Notes: a model not told the origin generated them from the letters alone. 64,000 nucleotides of DNA from Erwinia aphidicola (GCF_014773485.1 NZ_JACXBP010000005.1:361004-425003), one strand, 5' to 3'; shown: positions 20,997-32,799, counted from the first letter of the stretch. Numbers and translations: made by a program.

Positions 20997-22844
20997 TCAG
21001 ATAGACAGCTTGTTGATGCGTTTGCCGCCGTACAACAGGTTTACGATGGCGCGGGTACCGACAATGGCAGTAAACATTGAGGTCACAACGCCGATGGCGG
21101 TGGTGATCGCAAAGCCTTTAATCGAGCCGGTGCCCACAGCGTACAGAATGATCGCAGTAATCAGCGTCGTGACGTTGGCATCAATAATACTGGAGAACGC
21201 GCCTTTATAGCCTTCATGGATCGCCTGCTGAATGGAACGCCCATTCTTCAGCTCTTCCTTGATACGTTCGTTAATCAGTACGTTGGCATCAACGGCTACC
21301 GCCAGCGTTAACACGATACCGGCAATACCCGGCATGGTCAGCGTTGCGCCCGGCAGCAGTGACATGATTCCGACAATCAATACCAGGTTCGCCACCAGTG
21401 CAGAGGTCGCAATCACACCGAACTTACGGTAGTAAACCACCATAAAGACGATGGAAGCGATCAGGCCCCACAGGCAGGCTTCCAGACCCTGAGTGATGTT
21501 CTGCGCACCCATGGTTGGACCAATGGTACGTTCTTCCACAATCTGGATTGGCGCAATCAACGCACCGGCACGCAGCAGCAGCGACAGCTGACGGGCCTCA
21601 TTCGGGTTGTTGATACCGGTAATACGGAAGCTGTTACCCAGTCGGGACTGGATGTTCGCCACGTTAATCACCTCTTCCTGCTTCGCCAGAATGGCACGGC
21701 CGTTGGCATCTTTCTTCCCGCTGTCTTTGTACTCAACAAACAGGGTTGCCATCGCTTTGCCGACGCTGTCCTTGGTGAAGTTGGACATGATGTTACCGCC
21801 AGCGCTGTCCAGGGAGATATTGACCTGAGGCTGGTTGTATTCATCGGTGCTTGAGGTGGAGTCGGTAATATGGTCACCGGTGAGGATCACACGTTTGTAC
21901 AGCACCACTGGCTGGCCATCACGCATGTCTTTCACTTCAGAGTCACCCGGTACGCGGCCGTTAGCTGCAGCGGTGGCATCCACGCTGGTGTTAACCAGAC
22001 GGAATTCCAGCGTCGCTGTCGCGCCGAGGATCTCTTTAGCACGTGCCGTATCCTGAATACCCGGCAGTTCAACCACGATACGGTCAGAACCCTGACGCTG
22101 TACCAGTGGTTCCGCAACGCCAAGCTGATTAACACGGTTACGCAGAATGTTGATGTTCTGCTGAACCGCATATTCACGCGCTTCACGCATACGCTCATCG
22201 CTCATTACCGCCGTCAGGGCATTGCTGCCGCTGCTGTTGATAACCATATCGCGATGGCGGCCGGTCAGATAACTCACCGCTTCGTCACGTGCGCCTGCGT
22301 CGCGGAAACGAATTTCCAGACCGTAGTTGTCGGTCTTGCGCACGTTAACGTAAGGAATATTTTTATCACGCAGGTCGCTACGCAGGTTGTCGATGTTCTG
22401 CTCCTGGAGTTTACCCAGAGCGGTATCCATATCGACTTCCATCAGGAAGTGAACGCCGCCGCGCAGATCGAGACCGAGTTTCATCGGCTCTGCGGCCAGC
22501 ATCGCGAGCCAGGTTGGAGTAGCCGGGGCGAGGTTAAGCGCCACTACGTAATTCTCGCCAAGAGCCTGCATAATCGCTTCACGCGCGCGCAGCTGCACGT
22601 CGGTATTCGCGAAACGCGCCAGAATAGCGCCATTTTCCAGTGCCAGTGATTTGCTCTGGATATTATCTTGTTTTAATGCATTCTGGATCTGAACCAGCGT
22701 TTGCTCACTGGCGGCGCTTCCGCGCGCACCAGTGACCTGAACAGCCGGATCCTCACCATACAGGTTGGGCAGTGCATACAGCAGACCGACGAGTAATACG
22801 ACGATCAGCATGATGTACTTCCACAAAGGATAACGGTTTAACAC
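20997..22844 (-). CDS. secD: Protein translocase subunit SecD
   Basis: 615 residues, identical in length to E. coli SecD. It has an N-terminal membrane helix, a large periplasmic region with [15 protein letters not shown], and five C-terminal helices with [16 protein letters not shown]. It works with SecF downstream and YajC upstream. Confidence 0.98.
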   Translation of the reverse strand: MLNRYPLWKYIMLIVVLLVGLLYALPNLYGEDPAVQVTGARGSAASEQTLVQIQNALKQDNIQSKSLALENGAILARFANTDVQLRAREAIMQALGENYVVALNLAPATPTWLAMLAAEPMKLGLDLRGGVHFLMEVDMDTALGKLQEQNIDNLRSDLRDKNIPYVNVRKTDNYGLEIRFRDAGARDEAVSYLTGRHRDMVINSSGSNALTAVMSDERMREAREYAVQQNINILRNRVNQLGVAEPLVQRQGSDRIVVELPGIQDTARAKEILGATATLEFRLVNTSVDATAAANGRVPGDSEVKDMRDGQPVVLYKRVILTGDHITDSTSSTDEYNQPQVNISLDSAGGNIMSNFTKDSVGKAMATLFVEYKDSGKKDANGRAILAKQEEVINVANIQSRLGNSFRITGINNPNEARQLSLLLRAGALIAPIQIVEERTIGPTMGAQNITQGLEACLWGLIASIVFMVVYYRKFGVIATSALVANLVLIVGIMSLLPGATLTMPGIAGIVLTLAVAVDANVLINERIKEELKNGRSIQQAIHEGYKGAFSSIIDANVTTLITAIILYAVGTGSIKGFAITTAIGVVTSMFTAIVGTRAIVNLLYGGKRINKLSI

Positions 22845-22871
22845 GGCAGTTCCCTTAGGGAAATCAAAAGA

Positions 22872-23201
22872 TTACAGCGCCTTCATGGTACCTTTCGGCA
22901 GAACGGCAGCTACGAAGTCACGTTTGACCACAACTTCAGTGGTATCGTTCAGTGCGATAGCAACATAGCCAGTCTCAGCTACTTTGGTCACGCGACCGAC
23001 CAGGCCACCGGTCGTCAGCACTTCATCACCCTTAGAGATAGAGTCCATCAGTTTCTTGTGCTCTTTCGCACGTTTCTGCTGTGGGCGCAGGATCATGAAG
23101 TAGAAAATCAGGCCAAATACCACCAGCATGATCACCAGAGAATAAGGACTTCCCTGAGATGGAGCTGCGGCTGCCACGGCATCAGAAGTGAAAAAGCTCA
23201 T
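22872..23201 (-). CDS. yajC: Sec translocon accessory protein YajC
   Basis: 109 residues with one membrane helix (about residues 19-38) followed by the conserved RPQQKRAKEHKKLMDS and a small cytosolic beta domain. It is the accessory subunit of the SecDF complex, first in the order yajC-secD-secF, and follows tgt by 17 bases. Confidence 0.97.
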   Translation of the reverse strand: MSFFTSDAVAAAAPSQGSPYSLVIMLVVFGLIFYFMILRPQQKRAKEHKKLMDSISKGDEVLTTGGLVGRVTKVAETGYVAIALNDTTEVVVKRDFVAAVLPKGTMKAL

Positions 23202-23218
23202 TAAATTTCCCTCATTGT

Positions 23219-24385
<1,167 letters not shown>

Positions 24386-24389
24386 TTAT

Positions 24390-24411
24390 AAAGGACGGGA
24401 GTGTCCCGTCC
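24390..24411 (-). terminator. Hairpin between queA and tgt
   Basis: GGACGGGA at 24393-24400 pairs perfectly with TCCCGTCC at 24404-24411 around a three-base loop; on the minus strand TTTATAA follows. It may partly uncouple queA from tgt. Confidence 0.5.
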
Positions 24412-24418
24412 AGGGAGA

Positions 24419-25489
24419 TTACTGGCCCGGGATCTCGGCGTAAGCCTCAGGATTTCGGGTGATAAACATGGCATCGCCATAGCTGAAGAAACGGTACTGC
24501 TCTGCCACCGCCTGCTGATAAGCATGCATGGTGTGCCGATAACCGGCAAACGCTGATACCAGCATAATCAGCGTTGATTCTGGCAGGTGGAAATTGGTCA
24601 CCAGCGCGTCAATCACCTGGTAGTGATAGCCCGGGTAGATAAAGATTTTGGTATCGCCGAAGAACGGGGCAATCAGCGCGTTCTCTGCCGCCTGCGCCGC
24701 GCTTTCCAGCGAGCGTACCGAGGTAGTGCCAACCGCGATCACCCGGTTGCCACGCGCCTTACAGGCCAGCACCGCATCGACCACCTCCTGCGGCACTTCG
24801 GCGTATTCGGCATGCATAATGTGATCTTCAATGCTGTCGACGCGCACCGGCTGGAAAGTGCCCGCCCCGACGTGCAGGGTGACGAAAGCCGTCTCAATCC
24901 CCTTCTCACGCAGCGCTTCCAACAGCGGCTCATCAAAGTGCAGGCCGGCGGTTGGGGCTGCCACCGCACCCGGCTTCTGGCTGTAAACCGTCTGGTACAG
25001 TTCGCGGTCGGCATCTTCATCCGGGCGATCGATGTACGGCGGCAGCGGCATATGTCCGATGGCGTTAAGGATATCCAGCACCGGGCGCGCATCGTTAAAT
25101 TCAATTTCAAACAGCGCATCGTGACGGGCAACCATTGTCGCCTGCACGCTCTCATCGTCACCCAGCAGCAGCGCTGTGCCCGGCTTTGGCGCTTTTGAAG
25201 AGCGCACGTGGGCCAGCACGCGAGTGTCATCAAGCATGCGTTCAATCAGCACTTCAATCTTGCCGCCGCTGGCCTTGCGGCCAAAAATACGCGCCGGGAT
25301 CACCCGCGTATTATTAAATACCAGCAGGTCGCCTGGATTGAGTTTGTGCAATAAATCGGTGAAAACCCCGTGCGACAGCGCACCGTCCGGGCCGTTAAGG
25401 CTCAGCAGGCGGCATCCGCTGCGCTGAGCCTGCGGGTAGTGGGCAATCAAAGATTCAGGTAACTCAAAGGTAAAATCGGCAACGCGCAT
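24419..25489 (-). CDS. queA: S-adenosylmethionine:tRNA ribosyltransferase-isomerase
   Basis: 356 residues from ATG 25489, which gives the conserved start [19 protein letters not shown]; an ATG two codons upstream is also in frame. Family motifs [20 protein letters not shown] and [10 protein letters not shown] are present. It transfers and isomerises the ribose of SAM to make epoxyqueuosine, the step after Tgt. It is divergent from acpH. Confidence 0.97.
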   Translation of the reverse strand: MRVADFTFELPESLIAHYPQAQRSGCRLLSLNGPDGALSHGVFTDLLHKLNPGDLLVFNNTRVIPARIFGRKASGGKIEVLIERMLDDTRVLAHVRSSKAPKPGTALLLGDDESVQATMVARHDALFEIEFNDARPVLDILNAIGHMPLPPYIDRPDEDADRELYQTVYSQKPGAVAAPTAGLHFDEPLLEALREKGIETAFVTLHVGAGTFQPVRVDSIEDHIMHAEYAEVPQEVVDAVLACKARGNRVIAVGTTSVRSLESAAQAAENALIAPFFGDTKIFIYPGYHYQVIDALVTNFHLPESTLIMLVSAFAGYRHTMHAYQQAVAEQYRFFSYGDAMFITRNPEAYAEIPGQ

Positions 25490-25592
25490 GATCATTCACA
25501 GTCTGGGAAATCAGGGCGCACATTCTAGCTGAAAACTGACCATAGCTAAACAATCTGCGTAAACTCAGCGAAAAGTGGGATAGAATCATCTC

Positions 25593-26174
25593 ATGAACTA
25601 TCTTGCACACCTTCACCTTGCCCACCTGGCCGACAGCTCACTGCTTGGTAATCTGATGGCCGATTGCGTTCGCGGCAACCCCTATCCGCAGTGGCCAGAA
25701 CCGATCGCTGACGGCATCGCGATGCATCGCCGCGTTGATGTGATGACCGACTCTCTGCCGGAGGTTCGTGCGGCGCGCCAGTTTTTCCGCACGGAAACCC
25801 GCCGCGTCGCGCCGATTACGCTGGATGTCATCTGGGACCACTTTCTGTCATTACACTGGGATAAACTGGTGCCGGAAATTTCCCTGCCAGATTTTTTAGG
25901 TGATGCCAGAAATGTGATCGCCCCGAAATTAGCCAGCACGCCGGAGTCCTTCCAGAATCTTAACCGCTATTTATGGCAGGATCGCTGGATGGAGCGCTAC
26001 GCGGAGGCCGCTTATTTGCAAAAGGTGCTGCGCGGCATGGCCAGCCGTCGCCCACGGCTGGCGGCACTGGCAGAGAGCTACCAGGATTTCATTGATAACT
26101 ATCAACGGCTTGAAGATTTTTTCTGGCAGTTCTATCCGCGCATGATGGCGCAGGCAGTGCTGAAAGCGCTGTAA
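25593..26174 (+). CDS. acpH: ACP phosphodiesterase
   Basis: 193 residues, the E. coli AcpH (YajB) length, starting [20 protein letters not shown]. It is an HD-like hydrolase family that removes the phosphopantetheine arm from acyl carrier protein. It sits divergent from queA as in E. coli. Confidence 0.94.
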   Translation: MNYLAHLHLAHLADSSLLGNLMADCVRGNPYPQWPEPIADGIAMHRRVDVMTDSLPEVRAARQFFRTETRRVAPITLDVIWDHFLSLHWDKLVPEISLPDFLGDARNVIAPKLASTPESFQNLNRYLWQDRWMERYAEAAYLQKVLRGMASRRPRLAALAESYQDFIDNYQRLEDFFWQFYPRMMAQAVLKAL

Positions 26175-26255
26175 ACAGACGAGCGCAGTTTTACACCTTG
26201 CCCTTTTTGTAAAAAAGGTTATTGTATGAAACTGCTTTATTATTCAAAGATTTTT

Positions 26256-26289
26256 GATAGGTACAGCCTATCTCAATAATCGGCGTTTA
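26256..26289 (+). promoter_or_regulatory. Candidate OxyR operator upstream of the peroxiredoxin
   Basis: ATAG at 26257-26260 and CTAT at 26268-26271 are seven bases apart, and ATCG, one mismatch from ATAG, follows seven bases later at 26279. This gives three of four half-sites of the OxyR consensus (ATAG N7 CTAT N7 ATAG N7 CTAT). GATAGG and CCTATC form a perfect inverted repeat. The site ends about 40 bases before the predicted start of transcription from a TATACT -10 at 26318-26323. Confidence 0.6.
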
Positions 26290-26370
26290 TCGCTGGTTAG
26301 CAGTGTGACGCAGATCATATACTGCCTGCGTCTTGTCCCCTTATTTCAACTTACTTCTACAGGAGTGAAC

Positions 26371-26973
26371 ATGGTCCTGGTAACTCGTCCAGCCCCTGAT
26401 TTTACCGCCGCAGCTGTGCTGGGCAACGGTGAGATCGTAGAAAACTTCAACTTTAAAAAACACACCGCTGGTAAAGCCACCGTTGTGTTCTTTTGGCCAA
26501 TGGACTTCACCTTCGTCTGCCCTTCTGAGCTGATCGCTTTCGACAAGCGTTATGCAGAATTCCAGAAGCGCGGCGTGGAAGTAGTCGGCGTTTCCTTCGA
26601 CTCAGAGTTCGTGCACAACGCATGGCGCAAAACGCCAGTTGATAAAGGCGGCATCGGCGAAGTTCAGTACGCGATGGTTGCTGACATCAAACGTGAAATC
26701 CAGAAAGCTTACGGCATCGAGCACCCGGATGCGGGCGTTGCTCTGCGTGGTTCTTTCCTGATCGACAAAGCCGGTGTGGTTCGCCACCAGGTTGTTAACG
26801 ATCTGCCACTGGGCCGTAACGTTGATGAAATGCTGCGCATGGTTGACGCGCTGCAGTTCCACGAAGAGCACGGCGAAGTGTGCCCGGCTCAGTGGGAAAA
26901 AGGAAAAGAAGGTATGGGCGCATCTCCAGAAGGTGTGGCTAAGTACCTGTCCGAGAACGCAACTAAGCTGTAA
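26371..26973 (+). CDS. Typical 2-Cys peroxiredoxin (AhpC/Prx1 type)
   Basis: 200 residues from ATG 26371, chosen for the AGGAG at 26361-26365; the frame runs open further upstream. The peroxidatic site is P43-xxx-T47-xx-C50 in WPMDFTFVCP, and the resolving Cys171 lies in EVCPAQW. A GGIG motif is present but no C-terminal YF motif. It reduces peroxides using a thiol donor. No AhpF-like reductase is adjacent, so a thioredoxin or another reductase probably recycles it. An OxyR-like site lies upstream and a strong terminator follows. Confidence 0.93.
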   Translation: MVLVTRPAPDFTAAAVLGNGEIVENFNFKKHTAGKATVVFFWPMDFTFVCPSELIAFDKRYAEFQKRGVEVVGVSFDSEFVHNAWRKTPVDKGGIGEVQYAMVADIKREIQKAYGIEHPDAGVALRGSFLIDKAGVVRHQVVNDLPLGRNVDEMLRMVDALQFHEEHGEVCPAQWEKGKEGMGASPEGVAKYLSENATKL

Positions 26974-26987
26974 TTGCTGGCGTTTTC

Positions 26988-27018
26988 AAAAAAAGCTCGC
27001 TTCGGCGGGCTTTTTTTT
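26988..27018 (+). terminator. Intrinsic terminator after the peroxiredoxin gene
   Basis: An A-tract and GCTCGC at 26995-27000 pair with GCGGGC and a T-tract (27005-27018) across a TTCG loop. Confidence 0.92.
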
Positions 27019-27118
27019 CGCCCGTGCTTTACTCTCTCCCCACCTCTTATGTCCCTTTTGATGCTGAAAATTTGCCATCATATCTGTCGAATAGCGCGTT
27101 CCCTGCAAGGATGACCTG

Positions 27119-28393
27119 ATGAAAAAATCCCTCCGCACTCTCTCACTCGCCGCCTGCTGCCTTACCGCCAGCCTGAACGCCGGGGCAGAACCTCACTACG
27201 TGCTGGAAAAGGTGGTGGAGGTCAGCCGCCACGGCGTGCGCCCACCGACCGCCGGCAACCGTAAAGAGATGGAAGCGGCCAGCGGTCGGGCGTGGGCAAG
27301 CTGGCTGACTGCTGACGGCCAGCTGACCGGGCACGGTTACACTGCTGCCTGGCTGAAAGGCAAGTATCAGGCCGAGAGCTATCGCCAGCATGGCTTACTG
27401 GGCGCTGGCTGCCCGAGCGCAAAAGAGGTCTACGTCTGGTCCAGCCCGCTCAAGCGCACTCTGGCCACGGCGGAGGCGCTGACTGACGCCGCCTTCCCCG
27501 GCTGCGGTATCCGCGTGCATCACTCGGCACAACATAACGACCCGCTGTTCCAGAATGACAGCCCGGGCTATGCCACGCTGGATGAAGAGACGCAGCGCAA
27601 GGGTGCGCTCAATGCGCTGGGCGGCAGCCTGGCTGCGGCGCAGCAGCGGTTTAAACCAGAAATAGACCTGCTGAAAAATGCCGTATGTCAGGCCGGTTCG
27701 CCTTGCCCGGTGTTTGATCAAGCCTGGGAGATTAAATTTGCCCGCGATGGCCGCATTATGATTAGCGGGCTGGATACGCTGGCTGCGATGGCAGAAACGC
27801 TGCGGCTGGAGTGGAGTGAGAATAAACCGCTGAGTGAAGTGGCCTTTGGGCATGCCGCCAGTGCGGCGCAGATCGGCAAACTGATGGCGATGCAGACGCC
27901 AAAATATGATGCCACTAACGATCAGCCCTATGTTGCACAGCGCGGCGGCTCACTGTTAATGGACCAGATAGCCAAAGCGTTGCAGAGCGGCGTCACGCCG
28001 CAGGAGAATGCGCCACCTGACACCCGCTGGCTGCTGTTTGTGGCGCACGACGTCAATATCGCCTACCTGCGCACCCTGCTCGACTTCAGCTGGACCCAGG
28101 GCGATTACCCGCGCGGCAGCGTGCCACCAGCGGGCAGCCTGATTTTCCAGCGCTGGCAGGATAATAGCAGCGGTAAGCGCTACCTGCGTATTCTGTTCCA
28201 GGCCCAGAGCCTCGATCAGATCCGCAACCTGACGCCGCTCAGCGCTCAGCAGCCACCTTTGCTGACCGAACTTACCTTTAACGGCTGTAAGATGACTCCA
28301 GTGGGTACGCTCTGCCCGTATCAGGCCACGCTGCAGCGTATCAGGCAGCATATCGACCCTGTGCTGGCGATCCCGGTAAATTACCCGCAATAA
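27119..28393 (+). CDS. Histidine acid phosphatase, phytase-like (PhyK/AppA type)
   Basis: 424 residues with a signal peptide ending in NAGA about residue 23, so periplasmic. The phosphate-binding motif RHGVRPPT is at residues 37-44 and the proton-donor motif is HDVN at 310-313. Known phytases of this type usually read HDTN, so the Thr to Val change is unusual. Several Cys pairs fit the disulfides of the family. Overall it resembles Klebsiella-type phytase (PAGSLIFQRWQD, LRILFQAQSLDQIRNL). Glucose-1-phosphatase is the main alternative. Confidence 0.85.
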   Translation: MKKSLRTLSLAACCLTASLNAGAEPHYVLEKVVEVSRHGVRPPTAGNRKEMEAASGRAWASWLTADGQLTGHGYTAAWLKGKYQAESYRQHGLLGAGCPSAKEVYVWSSPLKRTLATAEALTDAAFPGCGIRVHHSAQHNDPLFQNDSPGYATLDEETQRKGALNALGGSLAAAQQRFKPEIDLLKNAVCQAGSPCPVFDQAWEIKFARDGRIMISGLDTLAAMAETLRLEWSENKPLSEVAFGHAASAAQIGKLMAMQTPKYDATNDQPYVAQRGGSLLMDQIAKALQSGVTPQENAPPDTRWLLFVAHDVNIAYLRTLLDFSWTQGDYPRGSVPPAGSLIFQRWQDNSSGKRYLRILFQAQSLDQIRNLTPLSAQQPPLLTELTFNGCKMTPVGTLCPYQATLQRIRQHIDPVLAIPVNYPQ

Positions 28394-28400
28394 ACAGAAA

Positions 28401-28426
28401 GGGCCGATGCAAACAGCGATCGGCCC
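28401..28426 (+). terminator. Hairpin after the phytase-like gene
   Basis: GGGCCGAT at 28401-28408 pairs with ATCGGCCC at 28419-28426, eight bases after the stop. It has no T-run. The arm sequence resembles the hairpin repeat that follows at 28451, so it could be a degenerate repeat copy. Confidence 0.45.
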
Positions 28427-28450
28427 AGATAATTATCCGTCCCATTACTC

Positions 28451-28484
28451 GTAGGGGCCGATCCTCTTTTTCGATCGGCCCGCC
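28451..28484. repeat. Dispersed hairpin repeat, copy 3 (phosphatase-proY)
   Basis: After GTAG, GGGCCGATC at 28455-28463 pairs with GATCGGCCC at 28473-28481 around CTCTTTTTC. Arm bases differ from copies 1 and 2 but remain fully paired, while the loop and the GTAGGGGC edge are retained. It lies between convergent genes. Confidence 0.65.
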
Positions 28485-28494
28485 CCGCAGAGTA

Positions 28495-29847
28495 TCAATG
28501 AATCCGGCGCTTCACCCACTGCCAGCTAATCACCAGCAGCGCTATCCACGCGATGCCGACATACAGCGACACGCGAGTATCCGGGAAGTAGCCAATCAGG
28601 CAGATCACAAAGGCGAGGAAGATAATTCCCACCACCGCCGTGAACGGCCCCCCGGGCAGCGTAAACTTCAGCTGCTGGCGCTGTTCCGGCGTCAGCGTGC
28701 GGCGGAAACCTATCTGCGAAAACAGGATCATAATCCACACCCAGACGGTGGCAAAGGTAGCCAGCGAGGCGATGACCAGGAACACTTTTTCCGGCATCAG
28801 ATAGTTGAGATAAACCGCAATTAACATTGCCGCCATCATTGCCAGCACCGTGACCCACGGAATGCCCCGGTTAGAAACGGTGGAAAATATCTTCGGTGCA
28901 TGCCCCTGCTGCGCCATACCGTGCAGCATGCGCCCAACGCCAAACACATCGCTATTAATCGCCGACAGGGAGGCGGTAATCACCACAAAGTTGAGGATCG
29001 CTGCCGCAGCCGCAATCCCCATATGCTGGAAAGTCAGCACAAACGGACTGCCGTTGGTCCCTACCTGGTTCCACGGATAGATCGACATAATGACAAACAG
29101 CGTGCCGATGTAGAACACCAGGATGCGCAGCGGAACGGTGTTAATCGCCTGCGGAATCGACACCTGGGGATTTTTCGCTTCGCCAGCGGTAATGCCAATA
29201 ATCTCAATACCGCCGAAGGCAAACATCACCACCTGCAGCGACAGCACCACGCCAATCCAGCCATTGGGCACAAAGCCGCCGTTGGTCCACAGATTGCTGA
29301 TACCCGTTGCCTGGCCGCCGTTACCGATGCCCCAGAAGATAATGCCAAGACCCGCGAGGATCATCACAATTATCGTGGCCACTTTAAACAGCGACAGCCA
29401 GAACTCCACCTCACCAAACACCTTTACCGTCGCCAGATTGATAGCACCAATAATCAGCACCACGCTCAGCACCCAGATCCAGTGCGACACATCCGGGAAC
29501 CAGACGCCCATATAGATACCAAATGCGGTCACATCAGCAATGGCTACAATTAGGATTTCAAAGCAGTAGGTCCAGCCTGTAATATAGCCGGCGAGTGGAC
29601 CGAGATAGTCTTGTGCATAGCGAGAGAAAGAGCTGGCTTGAGGGTTATTGACCGACATTTCGCCGAGGGCGCGCATAATGATATACGCGGCGATACCGCC
29701 AATAACATAAGCAAGAAGAACGGCGGGACCGGCCATTTTGATGGCATCTGCCGAGCCATAAAACAGCCCGGTGCCAATAGCCGAACCCAGAGCCATAAAA
29801 CGAATATGGCGGGTACTCAGTCCCTTTTTGAGTGTTGTACTTGTCAT
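28495..29847 (-). CDS. proY: Proline-specific permease ProY
   Basis: 450 residues of the amino acid-polyamine-organocation superfamily with 12 helices. The family's N-terminal motif [14 protein letters not shown] and [17 protein letters not shown] are present, and it matches E. coli ProY along its length. It is an inner-membrane amino acid importer. It lies directly downstream of brnQ, as in E. coli. Confidence 0.95.
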   Translation of the reverse strand: MTSTTLKKGLSTRHIRFMALGSAIGTGLFYGSADAIKMAGPAVLLAYVIGGIAAYIIMRALGEMSVNNPQASSFSRYAQDYLGPLAGYITGWTYCFEILIVAIADVTAFGIYMGVWFPDVSHWIWVLSVVLIIGAINLATVKVFGEVEFWLSLFKVATIIVMILAGLGIIFWGIGNGGQATGISNLWTNGGFVPNGWIGVVLSLQVVMFAFGGIEIIGITAGEAKNPQVSIPQAINTVPLRILVFYIGTLFVIMSIYPWNQVGTNGSPFVLTFQHMGIAAAAAILNFVVITASLSAINSDVFGVGRMLHGMAQQGHAPKIFSTVSNRGIPWVTVLAMMAAMLIAVYLNYLMPEKVFLVIASLATFATVWVWIMILFSQIGFRRTLTPEQRQQLKFTLPGGPFTAVVGIIFLAFVICLIGYFPDTRVSLYVGIAWIALLVISWQWVKRRIH

Positions 29848-29864
29848 ATTTCCACCTGTCGATT

Positions 29865-29888
29865 CCCCTTTTCCAAGGGGAAAAGGGG
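29865..29888 (-). terminator. Hairpin between brnQ and proY
   Basis: CCCCTTTTCC at 29865-29874 pairs with GGAAAAGGGG at 29879-29888 across a four-base loop. It may attenuate read-through from brnQ into proY. Confidence 0.45.
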
Positions 29889-29901
29889 AAAGTTTACAAC
29901 G

Positions 29902-31224
29902 CTATTGCTGATGCGCAGTAACTGACTGGCGGCCAGAAACACGATCGTACACGGCTACCAATACCAGCATCACCAGTGAAGGCGGCAACCATGCCAGACC
30001 CTGATCGGCCAGCGGCAGATTTTGGGTAAAGGCAGGAAGCACGTCTTTAAAGTGGGTGGTTTTAATTGCATCAACGATACCGAACAGCAGGCTGACCAGC
30101 ATGGTTGGCGCAATAATTCTCGTACTCTTATTCCACCAGCGCAGCGTAAAGCTCAAGAGTACCAGCACAATGCACGGCGGATAAATCGCAGTTAACACTG
30201 GAATTGAGAATTGGATTAGCTGGCTGAGGCCGAGGTTGGATACCACCATCGAGAACAAGCCAAGAATAAACACCAGCTGGCGATAGGTGAGTGGCAAATG
30301 ATGCTCAAAAAACTCAGCACAGGCACAGGTCAGACCCACTGCGGTGACCATACAGGCGACAAAGATAAGCGCCGCAAGGAAGAAACTGCCCATATCACCG
30401 AAGGTGTGCTGCACGTAGGCATGCAGAATAGCGGCACCATTGGCGCTCTGATCGACGATAGCCGCGCTGTCTGAGCCAAGTTTAAACAGCGCCAGATAGA
30501 CCAGCGTCAAGCCCACGCCGGCAATCAGACCGGCAATCACCGTGTAGCGGGTCAGCAGCTTCGCCTCGCTGATACCGCGCGAACGGGCGGCATTAACAAT
30601 CACGATGCCAAACACCAGCGCGCCCAGGGTATCCATGGTCAGGTAACCATTGACGAAACCGCTGGAGAACGCCGCACGCTGGTAGTCAGCGGTTGCCGGT
30701 GCAAGACCGCCCGCAGGCCACAGCAGCGCCGCAACGCCAAGGATAGCCAGCGCGACAATTTTCAGCGGCGCCAGCACGTGGCCGACGGTATCCAGCAGTT
30801 TGCCCGGGTAGAGTGAAATGCCAATCACCAGCACGAAGTAAATCAGGCTGTAAATAAACAGCGGCAGCGGGCCGTCGCCGGTCAGCGGGGCAATACCCAC
30901 TTCAAACGACACGGTGGCAGTACGCGGCGTGGCAAACAGCGGGCCAACGGCGAGGTAGCAGACGGTGGCCAGCACCAGGCCCGCAGCTTTACCGATTGGT
31001 GAGCTTAGAGCATCAATACCGCCCCCGACGCGCGCCAGCGCAATCACGGTGATCACCGGCAGGCCTACCGCGGTAATCAGGAAGCCAAGGGCGGCAATCC
31101 AGACGTGTTCGCCGGACTGAATCCCGACCATTGGCGGAAAAATAATGTTCCCGGCGCCGACAAACAGGGCAAAAGTCATAAAGCCCAGCGCCAGAATGTC
31201 TTTAGAAGTTAAACGATGCGTCAT
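29902..31224 (-). CDS. brnQ: Branched-chain amino acid transporter BrnQ
   Basis: 440 residues from ATG 31224, which gives the E. coli-like start [20 protein letters not shown]. It is an LIV-II family cation-coupled importer of leucine, isoleucine and valine with 12 helices and conserved [15 protein letters not shown]. The same frame is open for 17 more codons to an ATG at 31275, which has a GGGG close upstream, so a longer form is possible. It is upstream of proY, as in E. coli. Confidence 0.96.
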   Translation of the reverse strand: MTHRLTSKDILALGFMTFALFVGAGNIIFPPMVGIQSGEHVWIAALGFLITAVGLPVITVIALARVGGGIDALSSPIGKAAGLVLATVCYLAVGPLFATPRTATVSFEVGIAPLTGDGPLPLFIYSLIYFVLVIGISLYPGKLLDTVGHVLAPLKIVALAILGVAALLWPAGGLAPATADYQRAAFSSGFVNGYLTMDTLGALVFGIVIVNAARSRGISEAKLLTRYTVIAGLIAGVGLTLVYLALFKLGSDSAAIVDQSANGAAILHAYVQHTFGDMGSFFLAALIFVACMVTAVGLTCACAEFFEHHLPLTYRQLVFILGLFSMVVSNLGLSQLIQFSIPVLTAIYPPCIVLVLLSFTLRWWNKSTRIIAPTMLVSLLFGIVDAIKTTHFKDVLPAFTQNLPLADQGLAWLPPSLVMLVLVAVYDRVSGRQSVTAHQQ

Positions 31225-31275
31225 AAGAATCGTGTTGCCTGTGGTGATGTTAAAAGTCGTGATGCTGTAATACAT

Positions 31276-31577
31276 CTGCCCCGCTTGCTCTAAAAACGTC
31301 GTCAGATCATAACAATGCAGTGAATTACACCGTTTATTGTTCGAACAGGCAGCGATTCTGAGCAGGTTATTCTCTGTATGCAGGGGATTGCGAAAAAACG
31401 GGGCTAAGTAGAACGTTTATAGGGGAGAAAGGCAATACGGGATCGGAAAAGCAGGATGATATAGCGCAAAAAACTGCATAAGCAGTGCATATCTTTATCT
31501 TCTGCAAAAAAGGCGTTACATGATTTGTATGTTTTTTACTCCCAACGCGCTTATTTTCTGCATTAACATCGCCTCAT
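31276..31577. other. Upstream region of brnQ, no gene seen
   Basis: About 300 AT-rich bases with no convincing coding frame. They must contain the brnQ promoter, but no clear consensus elements could be fixed by eye. Confidence 0.5.
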
Positions 31578-31579
31578 AT

Positions 31580-31605
31580 GCACAAAAGGCGCGCAAATCC
31601 GCGCC
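31580..31605 (-). terminator. Terminator of the MetE-C-like gene
   Basis: GGCGCG at 31588-31593 pairs with CGCGCC at 31600-31605; on the minus strand the stem is followed by TTTTG. Confidence 0.65.
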
Positions 31606-31628
31606 CTGTACACTTTTTGCTGCACGGG

Positions 31629-32729
31629 TTACCAGACGCGATTAGCGATATCCACCACCAGGCGCAGCTTGGCCCACTGCTGCGCTTCCGTCAGGCTGTT
31701 GCCCTCTTCGGTCGAGGCAAAACCGCACTGCGGGCTCAGGCAAATCTGGTCAAGGCTGACGAACTGTGCGGCCTCTTTGATCCGCTGCTCCACGGTTTCC
31801 GCCGCTTCCAGCTCGCCGGTCTTGGTGGTGATCAGGCCCAGCACCACCTGCTGCTCTCCCTTTTTGATAAAGCGCAGCGGCTCAAAGCCCCCCGAGCGCT
31901 CATTATCATATTCAAGGAAAAACGCATCGATATTGACGCCGCCAAACAGGATTTCCGCCACCGGCTCGTAGCCGCCTTCAGAGATCCAGGTCGAGCGGAA
32001 ATTACCGCGGCAGACGTGCAGACCGATAGTCAGGTCATCCGGCTTACCTGCGATCGCCTGATTCAGCACGCGAGCATAGGTACGCGCCAGCTCTTCCGGG
32101 TCATCTCCACGTTCGCGGATCTGCTGCTTTTGATCGTCCGAGCACAGGTAAGCCCACACGGTGTCGTCAAGCTGCAGATAGCGGCAACCGGCATCGTAGA
32201 AGGCTTTGATCGCATCGCGGTACGTTTGCGCCAGGTCGTCGAAATAGGCATCCAGCGTCGGATAAACCTGCGCATCAATCATTTTGCGCCCGCCGCGGAA
32301 GTGCAGCACGCTCGGGCTTGGGATAGTCATTTTCGCCACAGCATCGCCGCTGATGCTCTTGAGGAAGCGGAAATCCTCCAGCATCGGGTGGTTGCTGAAG
32401 CCCAGCTTGCCGGTCACTTTTACGCCGCGAGCCTTGGTCTGCACGCCGTTAAACTGAATACCCTGCTCGGCTTCATAGCGCTCAACGCCGTCCAGACCAT
32501 CGAAAAAGTCGAAGTGCCACCAGGCGCGGCGGAATTCGCCGTCCGTCACCACCTGCAAACCGCTGGCACGCTGCTGCGCCACTACCTGGCGAATCGCCTC
32601 ATCTTCAACGCTGCGCAGCGCTGCGGCGTCAATTTCACCCGCTTCAAACTGCTTGCGCGCCTGCTTGATGGCGGCCGGACGTAAAAAGCTGCCAACGACT
32701 TCAGCACGGTAATGAATAGGATGAGTCAT
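31629..32729 (-). CDS. Cobalamin-independent methionine synthase family protein (MetE C-terminal domain type)
   Basis: 366 residues equivalent to the C-terminal catalytic barrel of MetE, without the N-terminal half. The zinc ligands are recognisable: His238 and Cys240 (GLHVCRGNF), Glu273 (FFLEYD) and Cys335 (SPQCGFAS). It resembles Bacillus YxjG/YxjH and related enterobacterial proteins. These may transfer methyl groups to homocysteine from a donor other than folate; the donor is unknown. Three tandem MetJ boxes lie upstream, which supports a role in methionine metabolism. Confidence 0.88.
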   Translation of the reverse strand: MTHPIHYRAEVVGSFLRPAAIKQARKQFEAGEIDAAALRSVEDEAIRQVVAQQRASGLQVVTDGEFRRAWWHFDFFDGLDGVERYEAEQGIQFNGVQTKARGVKVTGKLGFSNHPMLEDFRFLKSISGDAVAKMTIPSPSVLHFRGGRKMIDAQVYPTLDAYFDDLAQTYRDAIKAFYDAGCRYLQLDDTVWAYLCSDDQKQQIRERGDDPEELARTYARVLNQAIAGKPDDLTIGLHVCRGNFRSTWISEGGYEPVAEILFGGVNIDAFFLEYDNERSGGFEPLRFIKKGEQQVVLGLITTKTGELEAAETVEQRIKEAAQFVSLDQICLSPQCGFASTEEGNSLTEAQQWAKLRLVVDIANRVW

Positions 32730-32799
32730 GAGTTTGCTCCTGGCTGCGCCACGGCGGGCGCGTAATTTAGTGACGTAACAATTACGTGAAGTTATTTAT

